Shown: in pieces, positions 25,416 to 34,812 of the stretch
How positions within the stretch are numbered: the stretch's first letter is position 1
How the letters are laid out: the number at the start of each line of letters is the position of its first letter
DNA from: JACVRW01 sp963728495
GTDB lineage: Bacteria; Actinomycetota; Thermoleophilia; Solirubrobacterales; Thermoleophilaceae
Reading direction: 5' to 3'
Length of the DNA stretch: 64,000 bases
Assembly (NCBI GenBank): GCA_963728495.1
Contig: CAVSKI010000005.1
Location: 326,500 to 390,499 of the forward strand
Notes under the pieces: generated by a model
Told to the model about the DNA's origin: nothing
What the model saw: the letters and a program-made list of their open reading frames with translations, nothing else
The model's database searches: none
Position numbers and translations under genes: made by a program

Positions 25416-26926
25416 GCAGCTTCGCGGTAGACCGTCCCCACTTCAACCGGCTCGACCTCGGGCTCGACTGCCTCGATGGCGCGACTCTCGGGCTGCAGGA
25501 CGGTCACCGCCACGACGATCGCGGCCACCACCAAGCCGGCCCCGATCAGGAAGGCCAGCTGGTAGCCCTCCGTCAAGGCCACGGCGGTCGAATCGCCCTG
25601 CTCGATCAGGGTGTCGCTGCGGGTGGCCGACAGCGTGGCCAGCACGGCCAACCCGAGCGCACCCCCGACCTGCAGCGTCGTGTTCACCAGGCCCGAGGCC
25701 AGACCGGCGTCGCTCGGCGTCGCGCCCGACATCGCCAGCGTCATCAGCGCCGGGAAGGACAGGCCCGCGCCGGTGCCGAGCAGGAGCATCGTCGGCAGCA
25801 CGTTTGTCACGTAGTCGCCGTCCACCGGCACCTGCGTGAACAGGCCTAGTCCCGCGGCTATCAGCACGAGCCCGGGAAGCAGGGTTGCCTTGGCTCCGAA
25901 GCGCATGATCAGCCGCTCGGAATAGCGCAGCGACAGGGCTCCGATCATCACCGTCACGGGCAGGAAGGCCAGGCCGGTCTCGAGAGCGTCATAGCCGAGC
26001 ACCCGCTGGAGGTAGAGCGCGCCCAGGAAGAACATCCCGAACATCCCGGCCACGAACAGCGCTTGGATCGCGTTGGCGCCCGAGACGTTCCGCGAGCGGA
26101 AGATCCGCAACGGGATCAGCGGGTTGCGCGCGGTGGCCTCCCGCGCGACGAACGCCACCAGCAGAGCGAGCGCCCCCGCCCCGAGGACGAGCGTGCGGCC
26201 ATCGCCCCAGCCGTAGTCGGCCGCGGGCTTGACGATCGTGTACACGAGCAGCATCAGCGCGCCGGTGATCAACACGGCGCCGAGCACGTCGGCTCCGCGC
26301 CCGAAGCCCAGGCCCTTGTCCTTGTCGAGCAGCCGCAGCGCAAGCACCGCCGTGGCAATGCCGATCGGGATGTTCACGAAGAAGATCCAGTGCCAGTTGA
26401 TGCCCTGGGTCAGGACGCCGCCGGCCAGAAGGCCCACCGAGCCGCCGGCCGAGGCGACGAAGCTGTAGACGCCGATCGCCTTGGCCTGCTCCCGCGGCTC
26501 GGGGAACATCGTCACGATCATCCCCAGGATCACGGCCGAGGTCATCGCGCCGCCCACGCCCTGCACGAAGCGCGCGGCCACCAGCAGCTCCTGGCTCTGC
26601 GCGATCCCGCACAACAGCGAAGCCACAGTGAAGACCCCCAGGCCGGCCAAGAACACCCCGCGCCGGGAGATGAGATCCCCGAGCCGACCGGCCAGCAGCA
26701 GCAGACCGCCGAACGCGATCAGATAGGCGTTGACCACCCAGGCCAGGCTCGCCTGCGAGAAGCCGAGATCATCCTGAATCGACGGCAACGCCACGTTGAC
26801 CACGGTGGCGTCGAGGACGATCATCAGCATCCCCACGCAGAGCACCACCAGGGCGATCCAGCGCGAGCGCTCGTCGCCCGCGCTCGTTTGGGGGTCAGGT
26901 CCGTGCAGTACGGCGGTTTCGGTCAT
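25412..26926 (-). CDS. MFS multidrug exporter, DHA2 (14-TM) family
   Basis: 504 residues with about fourteen hydrophobic segments. 'VLDATVVNVALPSIQDDLGFS' at the start of TM1, 'WVVNAYLIAFGGLLLLAGRLGD' in TM2-3 (two blocks) and 'GVGGAMTSAVILGMI' match EmrB/QacA-type proton-drug antiporters. It probably exports hydrophobic drugs or metabolites. The start is the ATG at 26926. No TetR-type repressor adjoins it; the response regulator upstream is 92 bases away on the same strand and could be in the same transcript. Confidence 0.92.
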   Translation of the reverse strand: MTETAVLHGPDPQTSAGDERSRWIALVVLCVGMLMIVLDATVVNVALPSIQDDLGFSQASLAWVVNAYLIAFGGLLLLAGRLGDLISRRGVFLAGLGVFTVASLLCGIAQSQELLVAARFVQGVGGAMTSAVILGMIVTMFPEPREQAKAIGVYSFVASAGGSVGLLAGGVLTQGINWHWIFFVNIPIGIATAVLALRLLDKDKGLGFGRGADVLGAVLITGALMLLVYTIVKPAADYGWGDGRTLVLGAGALALLVAFVAREATARNPLIPLRIFRSRNVSGANAIQALFVAGMFGMFFLGALYLQRVLGYDALETGLAFLPVTVMIGALSLRYSERLIMRFGAKATLLPGLVLIAAGLGLFTQVPVDGDYVTNVLPTMLLLGTGAGLSFPALMTLAMSGATPSDAGLASGLVNTTLQVGGALGLAVLATLSATRSDTLIEQGDSTAVALTEGYQLAFLIGAGLVVAAIVVAVTVLQPESRAIEAVEPEVEPVEVGTVYREAA

Positions 26927-27018
26927 CGCCTGAGGCTGCCAACCGCCTGGCGCTCTCCCCGTTCGGCCTTCCTGCGTCTGATGGTGCGGCTAACCGCACC
27001 AGCAGACCAATGACCGGC

Positions 27019-27753
27019 TCAGCCCTCCGCCCGCGCGGCCTTCAGACGCAGCAGCCCGCCATTGGCGCGAGCGGCCGTGGCCTGACCGGCACGTGGCCGC
27101 GTCCGATCGGCGCGCAGGAAGGTGAGCACGGCCAGCACCCGCCGATGATGGGTTGAACCCGGCTCCAGATCGAGCTTGGCGAAGATCCCGGTGACGTGCT
27201 TCTCGACCGCGCGCTCGGTCACCACGAGCCGCTCGGCGATCGCTCCGTTGGAGCGTCCCTCGGCCATCAGGGCCACCACCTCCTGCTCTCGCGGGGTCAG
27301 CCGCTCGAGCGGCTCGCCGGGCCGCGGACCGCGATTCACGAGCCGGGCCACCACCTCCGGGTCGAGCGCTGAGCCGCCGTTGCCCACCCGACGGACCGCA
27401 TCGACGAAGCGCTCGAGGTCCGCCACCCGGTCCTTGAGCAGATAGCCCACCCGTTCGGCGCTGTCGGACAGCAGCTCGAGGGGGTAGCCCGCCTCCAGGT
27501 ACTGAGAGAGCACGAGCACCCCCGTCCGGGGCATGCGCCGCCGGATCTCCACCGCCGCACGGAGACCATCGTCGGTGTTCGTCGGCGGCATCCGAATGTC
27601 CACCACGGCCACGTCCGGCTTGTGGGTGAGGACCTTGCGCATCAGGTCCTCGGCGTCACCGGCCTGGGCCACCACGTCGAAACCGGATTCGTTGAGCAGG
27701 CGCACGATTCCCTCGCGCAGGAGAACCGAGTCATCGGCCACTACCACGCGCAT
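27019..27753 (-). CDS. NarL/LuxR-family response regulator
   Basis: About 244 residues. Receiver domain with acidic pair Asp7/Asp8 and phospho-acceptor Asp52 ('VAVVDIRMPP'), then a LuxR helix-turn-helix ('LTPREQEVVALMAEGRSNGAIAERL', two blocks). After the HTH, the C-terminus carries a ~35-residue basic Ala/Arg-rich tail. The start is the ATG at 27753; an in-frame GTG at 27777 is possible. No histidine kinase is next to it, so it is an orphan regulator here. It is divergent from the MocR gene, and the three GGTCCAAT boxes lie between them. Confidence 0.9.
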   Translation of the reverse strand: MRVVVADDSVLLREGIVRLLNESGFDVVAQAGDAEDLMRKVLTHKPDVAVVDIRMPPTNTDDGLRAAVEIRRRMPRTGVLVLSQYLEAGYPLELLSDSAERVGYLLKDRVADLERFVDAVRRVGNGGSALDPEVVARLVNRGPRPGEPLERLTPREQEVVALMAEGRSNGAIAERLVVTERAVEKHVTGIFAKLDLEPGSTHHRRVLAVLTFLRADRTRPRAGQATAARANGGLLRLKAARAEG

Positions 27754-27796
27754 TGGATCTTCCCGGGAGGGCGGCACCCCACCAAGTTACGCGGTG

Positions 27797-27844
27797 ATTG
27801 GACCGAACAGAAGGTCCAATCGTGGCCTATGTCAGGGGTCCAAT
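27797..27844. promoter_or_regulatory. Three GGTCCAAT boxes, probable MocR operator
   Basis: ATTGGACC at 27797-27804 (inverted), GGTCCAAT at 27813-27820 and again at 27837-27844. The two direct copies are 24 bases apart, about two helical turns, with one inverted copy beside them. MocR/PdxR regulators are known to bind mixed direct and inverted repeats upstream of their own gene. The cluster lies 19-66 bases before the MocR ATG and 44-91 bases before the divergent response regulator start. Confidence 0.7.
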
Positions 27845-27862
27845 TCAGCGTACTATCCGCGC

Positions 27863-29300
27863 ATGGATCTGCACCTCGCGCTGGCCCCGGGATCGCCCCT
27901 CCGCGCTCAGCTCGAACGCCAGTTGCGCGAGGGGATCCGCTCGGGCCGGCTTCGGGCCGCCTCGAGGCTCCCTCCAAGCCGTGCGCTGGCCCGCGAGCTC
28001 GGTGTCTCTCGTGGTGTGGTTGTCGACGCCTACTCGCAGCTGATCGCCGAGGGCTACCTGGTCGCCCGCCGGGGCTCTGGTACGGAGGTGGCCGGCTCGG
28101 TCGGCGCGCCGCCGGCGCCCAGCTCGCCCCGCCCGCCGCGCGCCGCAGCTGTCCGTCACGATCTGCACAGCGGGCTGCCCGACGTGTCGTGCTTTCCTCG
28201 CCGGGAATGGCAGGCCGCCGCCGCCACGGCGCTCCGCGAGCTGCCGGACGCCTGGCTCACCTACGGGCGCCCGCGCGGGTACTCGCGCTTGCGTGTGGCA
28301 CTGGCGGACTACCTCGGGCGCGTCCGCGCCACGGTCGCGGCCCCGCACCAGATCCTCATCTGCGCCGGGCTCTCGCACGGCCTGACGATCGTCTGGCGAG
28401 CAGCTGCGAGAGCGCGGCGCGCGACGCGTCGGGGTCGAGGACCCCGCATGGCGCGGGCAGCCCGACAGCGTCGCGTATGCGGGTCTCGAGCCGGTGCCGA
28501 TCAGGGTGGACGAAAACGGCCTGGTCGTGTCCGAGCTGGAGCGCGCCGACGTGGACGCGGTCATCGTCACGCCCGCGCACCAATACCCGACCGGCGTGGT
28601 GCTGTCGCCGCAGCGCCGCGGCGCGCTGATCGAATGGGCGCGCCGCCGCCGCGCGCTGATCGTCGAGGACGACTACGACGCCGAGTACCGCTACGACCGC
28701 GAGCCGGTGACCGCCCTGCAGGGCCTGGCTCCCGAGCTGGTCGTACACGCCGGCACGGCCAGCAAGACGCTGGCACCCGCGCTGCGGCTGGCCTGGCTCA
28801 TGGTGCCCGACCACCTCGTCGACGACCTGACCGCGCAGCACGAGCTGACGCTGGCCATGCCGAACGTCATCGAGCAGGGGGCGCTGGCCGTGATGCTCGA
28901 GCGCGGTCAGCTCGAGCGTCATCTGCGGCAGATGCGGCGTCGCTACCGCCCGCGCCGCGACGCCCTGGTGGACGCCCTTTCCGTCGAGCTGCCCGAGGCG
29001 CGCGTGGGCGGTGCCGCCGCCGGGCTGCACCTGGTCGCCTGGCTCCCGGAGGGTCACGATGAGCTGGCGATCACGAGCCACGCCCGCAAGCGCGGGGTCG
29101 CGATTCACACCGTCCAGCAGGACAGCGCCGCAGTGGCTGCCGTGCCTCCGGCGCTGCTGCTCGGGTACGCGTCGCTCAGCGAGTCGGCGCTCCGGCGCGC
29201 GGCGCGGGAGCTGGCGATCGCCGTCCGCTCGGCGGCCGTACGGGTAGCCCCACCGACATCCGCGGGACAGCTCGATGGCAAGCGCCGCCGATCGGCGTGA
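27863..29300 (+). CDS. MocR-family regulator (GntR HTH + aminotransferase domain), frameshift
   Basis: GntR-type winged helix at residues 1-~75 ('LREGIRSGRLRAASRLPPSRALARELGVSRG', two blocks), then a fold-type I aminotransferase domain. One indel near 28396 breaks the frame: 'LSHGLTIVWR' is followed in the next frame by 'EQLRERGARRVGVEDPAWRG', and protein continues cleanly to a TGA at 29300 ('VEDDYDAEYRYDREP'; PLP lysine in 'GTASKTLAPALR'). MocR proteins bind PLP or its aldimines and control vitamin B6, GABA or taurine genes; no such genes are adjacent. A single shift within intact sequence suggests sequencing error or recent loss. The GGTCCAAT boxes upstream suggest autoregulation. Confidence 0.8.
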
Positions 29301-29315
29301 AACTTGACGGCAGTC

Positions 29316-29468
29316 ATGTCCACACCACTCACCACAGCCCTCACTCCGCTCAAACGCGCGCGTCGCTGGGCCCAGCTCTTGGCTCGGTACAACAATGGCG
29401 ACCACCTGACAGTTTCCGGACAGGACGCGCTCCGCGCACTCGCTGACCGGCAACGTCAGCCAGGCTGA
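29316..29468 (+). CDS. Possible small protein, 50 residues
   Basis: An ATG-to-TGA frame in the gap between MocR and GH3. The translation is helical and basic ('RARRWAQLLARYNNGDHL', 'SGQDALRALADRQ'). There is no clear ribosome binding site and no family is recognised. The composition is less repetitive than random high-GC frames, which is the only positive argument. The rest of the gap shows nothing. Confidence 0.25.
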   Translation: MSTPLTTALTPLKRARRWAQLLARYNNGDHLTVSGQDALRALADRQRQPG

Positions 29469-29480
29469 TTACGCGCATAT

Positions 29481-31823
29481 CTACCGCCGGGCGCGCGGCC
29501 GCCCCCCGGTGACCGTGAACGTCTGCCTGTTGTCGGCCTGGCTCGACGTGTTGCCCACGTACACGTGGATGCGTCCGTTCTCGACGACGAAACGGCCGCG
29601 GTTGTCGTAGAAGCCGACGTCGTCGCGATCGAGCTCCCAGCTCACGGTCTTCGTCTGGCCGGGCTGCAGAGTCACGCGCTCGAAGCCCCGCAGGCGGCGC
29701 ACCGGCTGCGAGATGCTCGCCACCGGATCGTTGATGTACAGCTGCGCCACCTCGTCACCGGCCCTCGAGCCGGTGTTCGTGACCTCCGCACTCACCGTGA
29801 CGCTGCCGCGGCGCGCGTCCATCGTGGTCGAGCTGAGCCGCGCACCCGAGATGCTGAACGTCGTGTAGCTCAGGCCATAGCCGAACTCGTACAGCGGCGC
29901 ACAGCTCAGGATGTCGCGGTGGCGTGAGTTGTACCTCTCGTTGACGTTGCACGGACGCCCGGTCGGCTTGTGGTTGTAGTAGATCGGAACCTGGCCCACA
30001 TTGCGGGGGAAGCTCACGGGCAGCTTGCCGCCTGGATTGACCCGCCCGTACAGCACGTCGGCCACCGCGTTGCCCGCCTCCACTCCCGGGAACCAGGCCT
30101 CGAGGATGGCGGGCGAGTCGGCCTGGACCTCATCGAGGGTGAGCGGGCGCCCGTTGAACAGCACCACCGCGAACGGCTTGCCGGTGGCCTTGATCGCCTC
30201 GATCAGCTCCTCCTGCAGGCCGGGCAGGTCGAGCATCGAGCGCGATTCGGCCTCGCCGCTCATCTCGCGCGTCTCGCCCAGCGCCAGCACGACTTGATCG
30301 GCGGCCCGGGCGGCTGCCACCGCCGCCGGGAAGCCGGCCTCCGACGCGCACTCGTTCTCCGGGTCGTAGAGCTCCTTGTTGCTGAGCGTGCAGCCGGGCG
30401 TGAACGTCGTGTTGGGGTTCTGGGCCCGCATGCCCGCGAAGAGCGACACGGCGTCCTGGTCGGCACCGCGGCCCCACCAGGGACCGAGCATGTCGTGTCC
30501 CGAGTCTCCGAGCGGCCCGATGATCGCGGTCGTCTTGGCCGGGTCGAGCGGCAGCACTCCACCCTCGTTCTTCAGCAGCACCGTCGAGCGCCCCGCGGCC
30601 CGGCGGGCGGCCGCCCGGTTCTCGGGCAGCAGCTGCTTGCCCTCCGCCTGCGTCGGGTCGACGTAGGGATTCTCGAAGAGCCCGGCGCGGAACTTGATCC
30701 TCAGTATCCGGCGAACGGCATCGTTGATCCGGCGCATCGAGACATCGCCGCCGGCCACGAGCCGACGCCCGAAGTCGCGGTAGTTCGTCGACACCATCTC
30801 GGAGTCGGTGCCCGCGTTGAGGGCCAGTTGGGCCGCTTCCCTGCCGTCCTCCGCCACACCGTGGCCGCAGGGGCCACCGGCCGGGTTCTCACCCGGGCAG
30901 GCGCGCAGCTCGGCCACCGCGGTGTAGTCGCTTTCCACGAAGCCGTCGAAGCCCCAGCGCCGCTTGAGGACGTTGGTCTCCAGGTAACGGTTGGCGCAGC
31001 CGGGCACGCCGTTGATCGCGTTGAACGAGCACATGAGCGTGTCCGAGCCGGCGTCGATCGCCGCCTTGAAGGGCGGCAGGTAGAAGTTCCAGAGCCGCTG
31101 GATCGACATGTCCGTGGTGTTGTAGTCGCGGCCGGCGTCGGGCTCGCCGTAGGCGGCGAAGTGCTTGACGCTCGTCACGACCCTGTCCGGGGCGCTGTAG
31201 TCGTTGCCCTGCGCCCCCTTCACGCGCGCCGCCGCCATCACCGAGTTGAGGTAGGGGTCCTCGCCGGCGGCTTCGGCGATGCGTCCCCAGCGGGGTTCGT
31301 GCGAGAGATCGACCATCGGGCTGTAGATCTGCTTGAGCCCGACCGCCGCCGATTCGAAGGCACCGATCCGGTGGTCGCTACGAGCCACTCCCGGGTCGAA
31401 GCTGCTGGCGGCCCCGAGCGGGATCGGGAAGATCGTCCGGAAGCCGTGAATCGTGTCGAAGGCGAACAGAATGGGGATGCCCAGCCGTGAGTTCTCCACG
31501 GCGTCGCGCTGGTAGCTGTTGATCAGGGCCGGGTCGGTCTCGCTGAAGACGGACCCGACGGGCTTGCGCGCCTCCGCGGGGTTCTCCTTCATCTGGCCGT
31601 CGGAGAGCAGCGTGAGCTGGTTCAGCTTCTCGTCGAGGGTCATGCGCCGGATGAGCGAGCTGATGCGGCGCTCCGTGTCGCGGTCCAGTCGCTGCTTGAC
31701 CGCCTGCAGCGCGGCGCGGTCCCGAGTCTTCGATCCTCCCGCCGGCGCGGACGCCGTGACGGCGAGGCTCAACAGGACAGCTGCGATGCCGAGCATCAGC
31801 AGACGACGACGCGTTTCCCTCAT
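29481..31823 (-). CDS. bglX: Secreted GH3 beta-glucosidase
   Basis: 780 residues. Signal peptide at 1-~30. The GH3 N-terminal barrel includes 'PILFAFDTIHGFRTIFPIPLG' (two blocks), 'VTSVKHFAAYG' and 'DGFVESDYTAV' (nucleophile Asp). The alpha/beta sandwich has 'RSTVLLKNEGGVLPL', and the C-terminal fibronectin-like domain has 'TVSAEVTNTGSRAGDEVAQLY'. It is a complete BglX-type enzyme that removes terminal beta-glucose from oligosaccharides, probably outside the membrane. The start is the ATG at 31823 after GGGGAG; an upstream in-frame extension lacks similarity. It is divergent from a glucoamylase-like glucanase 116 bases away, suggesting a shared promoter region and substrate. Confidence 0.93.
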   Translation of the reverse strand: MRETRRRLLMLGIAAVLLSLAVTASAPAGGSKTRDRAALQAVKQRLDRDTERRISSLIRRMTLDEKLNQLTLLSDGQMKENPAEARKPVGSVFSETDPALINSYQRDAVENSRLGIPILFAFDTIHGFRTIFPIPLGAASSFDPGVARSDHRIGAFESAAVGLKQIYSPMVDLSHEPRWGRIAEAAGEDPYLNSVMAAARVKGAQGNDYSAPDRVVTSVKHFAAYGEPDAGRDYNTTDMSIQRLWNFYLPPFKAAIDAGSDTLMCSFNAINGVPGCANRYLETNVLKRRWGFDGFVESDYTAVAELRACPGENPAGGPCGHGVAEDGREAAQLALNAGTDSEMVSTNYRDFGRRLVAGGDVSMRRINDAVRRILRIKFRAGLFENPYVDPTQAEGKQLLPENRAAARRAAGRSTVLLKNEGGVLPLDPAKTTAIIGPLGDSGHDMLGPWWGRGADQDAVSLFAGMRAQNPNTTFTPGCTLSNKELYDPENECASEAGFPAAVAAARAADQVVLALGETREMSGEAESRSMLDLPGLQEELIEAIKATGKPFAVVLFNGRPLTLDEVQADSPAILEAWFPGVEAGNAVADVLYGRVNPGGKLPVSFPRNVGQVPIYYNHKPTGRPCNVNERYNSRHRDILSCAPLYEFGYGLSYTTFSISGARLSSTTMDARRGSVTVSAEVTNTGSRAGDEVAQLYINDPVASISQPVRRLRGFERVTLQPGQTKTVSWELDRDDVGFYDNRGRFVVENGRIHVYVGNTSSQADNRQTFTVTGGRPRARR

Positions 31824-31939
31824 TACCTGATCTCCCCGATTTGGATGACCGATCCGCCCAGAACCCGAGCGAGATATCCCCGCCGCCGCGCTTGGGCAAA
31901 CGCGATTGGCCATAGTTCAACCCGGGTAGCGCTCCTCTC

Positions 31940-33394
31940 GTGAGGCTTGCGCTGGTCACGCTGATGCTGCTGCTCGTTCCCGCCGCCGGCGCCTCGGCCC
32001 AGACCGGCAATGAGCGCGCCCAGCTACGGGACTACGCCCAGGGCACCTGGGAGTCGTTCGTCGCGATGACCGACCCGTCGTCCGGGCTGCCGGCCGACAT
32101 CCTCGACAGCGATGGCGACAAGAGCATCCAAACCTCCACCACGAACGTCGGCGCCTATATGTGGAGCGCGGTCAGCGCGGAGCGACTGGGCCTAATCTCG
32201 CGGCGTGAGTTGGTAAGGCGGCTTACGCGCACCATCACCACGCTCGAGTCCATGGAGCGCTACGCGGACACGGGCCAGTTCTACAACTGGTACGACCACC
32301 GAACCGGAGCCAAGCTCACCTCCTGGCCGCCGCGCCCGCAGGACGAGTTCCATCCCATCCTCTCGTCGGTCGACAACGCCTGGCTGGCTGTGGGTTTGAA
32401 GGTGGTGGCGCGCACCGTCCCCCGGCTGCGCCCGCGCGCCCGGGCCATGTACGAGTCGATGAACTTCGGCTTCTACTACGTGCCGGAGAAGAACCGGGTG
32501 CTCTTCCACTTCCGGCCCGACGACCCGGCCAAGTCGCCGTGCTGCTACGACACGCTCGTCAGCGAGAGCCGCATCGTCGACTACATCGGCATCGGCCGGG
32601 GACAGCTGCCGGACAGGACCTACTACGGACGCTGGCGCACCTTCCCCGACACGTGCGAGTACGCCTTCCAGGAGACAAAGCCGGTGGGCGAGTGGCGGCG
32701 CTACCTCGGCGTGGATGTTTTCGAGGGCGCCTACCGCTACAGCGGGACCCAGTTGGTGCCCTCCTGGGGCGGGTCGATGTTCGAGGCGCTCATGCCGGCG
32801 CTCTTCGTGCCCGAGGAGCACTGGGCGCTCCACAGCTGGCGCCAGAACCATTGGCTGACGGTGCAGGCGCAGATCTTCCACGGGATGGAGGAGGCGGCCT
32901 ACGGCTACTGGGGCTTCTCACCGGCGAACAGGCCCGAGGGCGACTACGGCGTCTGGGGCGTGGACGGGGCGGGCTTGGACCCGGCCGGCATGCCCTCCAA
33001 CGAGGAGGCCACCCTGGTCGACCACGGCTTCCCGGGCTGCCCTGGCCGCCCGGCGAAGCCTGACCCGGCGGCCTCGGCCTACACCAACGGCGTCGTCACG
33101 CCGCACGCGGCCTTCCTCGCGCTGCGCTATGCGCCGCGTGCGACGCTGGCCAACCTGCGCCGGCTGGCACTCGACTTCCCCGGCCTGTACGGGGAGTGGG
33201 GCTTCCGCGACAGCGTGAACGTGCAGACCAAGCGAGTTTCCGATTCCTATCTGTCGCTCGATCAGGGAATGATCATGGCCGCGCTGGGAAACGCGCTTGG
33301 CGACGACATCCTGCGGCGAGCCTTCGCCGACCGAGAGCTGAAGCGCAACGTGCAACCGGTGATCGGCATCGAGCGCTTCAACACAGCGCCCTGA
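31940..33394 (+). CDS. Secreted glucoamylase-like (GH144-type) glucanase
   Basis: 484 residues. Signal peptide at 1-~20 ending 'GASAQ'. The mature protein shows the glucoamylase-like domain (PF10091) as in GH144 endo-beta-1,2-glucanases: 'TSTTNVGAYMWSAVSAERLGLIS' (two blocks), 'FYNWYDHRTG', 'SSVDNAWLAVGL', 'PSWGGSMFEALMP' and 'YGEWGFRDSVN'. The start is a GTG at 31940. Next to a divergent GH3 beta-glucosidase, breakdown of beta-1,2-glucan to sophoro-oligosaccharides and then glucose is a reasonable model, based on the known GH144/GH3 partnership. Other beta-glucans cannot be excluded. Confidence 0.75.
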   Translation: MRLALVTLMLLLVPAAGASAQTGNERAQLRDYAQGTWESFVAMTDPSSGLPADILDSDGDKSIQTSTTNVGAYMWSAVSAERLGLISRRELVRRLTRTITTLESMERYADTGQFYNWYDHRTGAKLTSWPPRPQDEFHPILSSVDNAWLAVGLKVVARTVPRLRPRARAMYESMNFGFYYVPEKNRVLFHFRPDDPAKSPCCYDTLVSESRIVDYIGIGRGQLPDRTYYGRWRTFPDTCEYAFQETKPVGEWRRYLGVDVFEGAYRYSGTQLVPSWGGSMFEALMPALFVPEEHWALHSWRQNHWLTVQAQIFHGMEEAAYGYWGFSPANRPEGDYGVWGVDGAGLDPAGMPSNEEATLVDHGFPGCPGRPAKPDPAASAYTNGVVTPHAAFLALRYAPRATLANLRRLALDFPGLYGEWGFRDSVNVQTKRVSDSYLSLDQGMIMAALGNALGDDILRRAFADRELKRNVQPVIGIERFNTAP

Positions 33395-33419
33395 TCGCCG
33401 GTCTTGCGATCATGCCGAC

Positions 33420-34235
33420 ATGCCACCGCTTCGCGCGAAGGAACGTGCGCAGCTGCCCGACAGCGCCTTCGCCTACATAGATTCGAGCGGCAAACGGCGT
33501 CTGCCGATCAACGACGCGGTGCATGTGCGCAATGCCCTCGCGCGGTTCAACCAAGTGGCCTTCGAGGACGACGCGGCCAGGGACCGGGCGCGCAATCGGC
33601 TGCTGAGGGCGGCCAAGAAGCACGGGATCATGCCCATCGGCTTCATCAGCGCACAGCTCGAACCCCAGCGACGGCTGCCGAAGGGCCACGTCACCTTCCT
33701 CCTGGCCGATCTGGAGGGCTCCACCGAGCTGCTCGGGCGCCTCGAGGATCGATACGCGCCCGTGCTCGCCGATGTCCGCCGCCTGGTACGAGCCGCCGTG
33801 CGCTCAGCGGGTGGCCACGAGGTTTCCGCCCGCGGGGACGACGTCTTCGCGGTGTTCGAACGCGCGCCGGCGGCGCTCGAGGGCGCCCTCGCGATCCAGC
33901 GGGCGATGCGCGCCGCCGCCTGGCCCGGGGACAACGACGTGCGCCTGCGAATCGGCATGCACCGAGGACGCCCTTCGCTCACCGACACCGGCTACGTCGG
34001 GCTCTCCGTCCACGCCGCCGCGCGCATCTGCTTCGCGGCGCACGGCGGCCAGATCGTGATGTCCTCTTCGGTGCGTAACGCGGTCATCGACTCGCTCGCG
34101 GAGGGGGTCGGCCTGAGGGAGATCGGCGCCTGGCGATTCCGCGGCCTGCCCGAGCCCGTGGACCTCTTCCAGGTGGAGGCGCCCGACCTGCTCTCTGATT
34201 TCCCGCCGCCTCGATCGGCGGCCCCGGCGACGTAG
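33420..34235 (+). CDS. Class III adenylate/guanylate cyclase-domain protein
   Basis: 271 residues. Residues 1-~80 form a small domain ('LPDSAFAYIDSSGKRRLPIND', two blocks; 'HVRNALARFNQVAFEDD') often fused to cyclases in actinobacteria. The cyclase domain follows: metal ligands Asp97 ('LADLEGST') and Asp140/141 ('RGDDVFAVF'), 'RLRIGMHRG', and 'GLSVHAAARI' where the usual transition-state Asn is replaced by His. The C-terminal 'WRFRGLPEPVDLFQV' is typical. It probably makes cAMP or cGMP, or has become a sensor. The start at 33420 is an ATG with no strong ribosome binding site. Confidence 0.85.
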   Translation: MPPLRAKERAQLPDSAFAYIDSSGKRRLPINDAVHVRNALARFNQVAFEDDAARDRARNRLLRAAKKHGIMPIGFISAQLEPQRRLPKGHVTFLLADLEGSTELLGRLEDRYAPVLADVRRLVRAAVRSAGGHEVSARGDDVFAVFERAPAALEGALAIQRAMRAAAWPGDNDVRLRIGMHRGRPSLTDTGYVGLSVHAAARICFAAHGGQIVMSSSVRNAVIDSLAEGVGLREIGAWRFRGLPEPVDLFQVEAPDLLSDFPPPRSAAPAT

Positions 34236-34271
34236 GCGGCGCCGGGGACTGCCCCCGACGTACTGGCACTC

Positions 34272-34640
34272 TCATCCCTGGTAGGCGCCGAACAGCTCGC
34301 TCCGTAGCGTGGCGATCTCGGTGACGGCGGCACCGACGTAGAGCTCCCGCGTCTGGGAGATTTCCCCTTCGAGGTCGGTCATGTACGAGGGCACAGCGCC
34401 AAGGCCCGCACCAAGCGCAAGCGTGCGCTCTGTGTGAGCTGCTGGCCGGTCAGAAGATCGACCGCACGAACGCGATGTCCCAGGGGCCAGCTAACTAGGT
34501 CACGGTCGACGAGCGCGCCGCTTTCGGAATCCGAGCGGCCGTCCAGCCCCGCGACCTTGTCGGCCGCGCGGCCTATCGGCGGCCCGGCGGCTGTCGGCGA
34601 TCATGGCCTCAACGGCTTCGAGTGTGAGGCGGGGGTTCAT
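34272..34640 (-). pseudogene. Decayed hypothetical gene
   Basis: Three frames together make one plausible protein. They are an ATG at 34640 with 'NPRLTLEAVEAMIADSRRAAD'-like start, then 'VAGLDGRSDSESGALVDRDL' and 'WPLGHRVRAVDLLTGQQL', then 'MTDLEGEISQTRELYVGAAV' and 'TEIATLRSELFGAYQG' to a TGA at 34272. At least two indels separate the parts. I do not recognise a function. The gene-free 34641-34812 stretch upstream holds nothing I can support. Confidence 0.4.
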
Positions 34641-34812
34641 GAAATCCATCCTCGCGCGGGAGGGCTCCGGTAACAGTGGGGTCTTCCGGCGAACGCTGGT
34701 GGGGCAAGCCGTACTCCCATGCAGTCGCCCGGGAACCATCCAGGGCCGTTCTGTCGTCGGCCTCTGGAGCGAACCTGGGTTCACGCCGAGGGTGGACCCG
34801 GCGTCGTACCTC

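Noticed and set aside
33395..33419. Possible alternative ATG for the cyclase gene at 33412
   Set aside because: It is in a different frame from the conserved protein; the ATG at 33420 is in frame with the conserved N-terminal domain.
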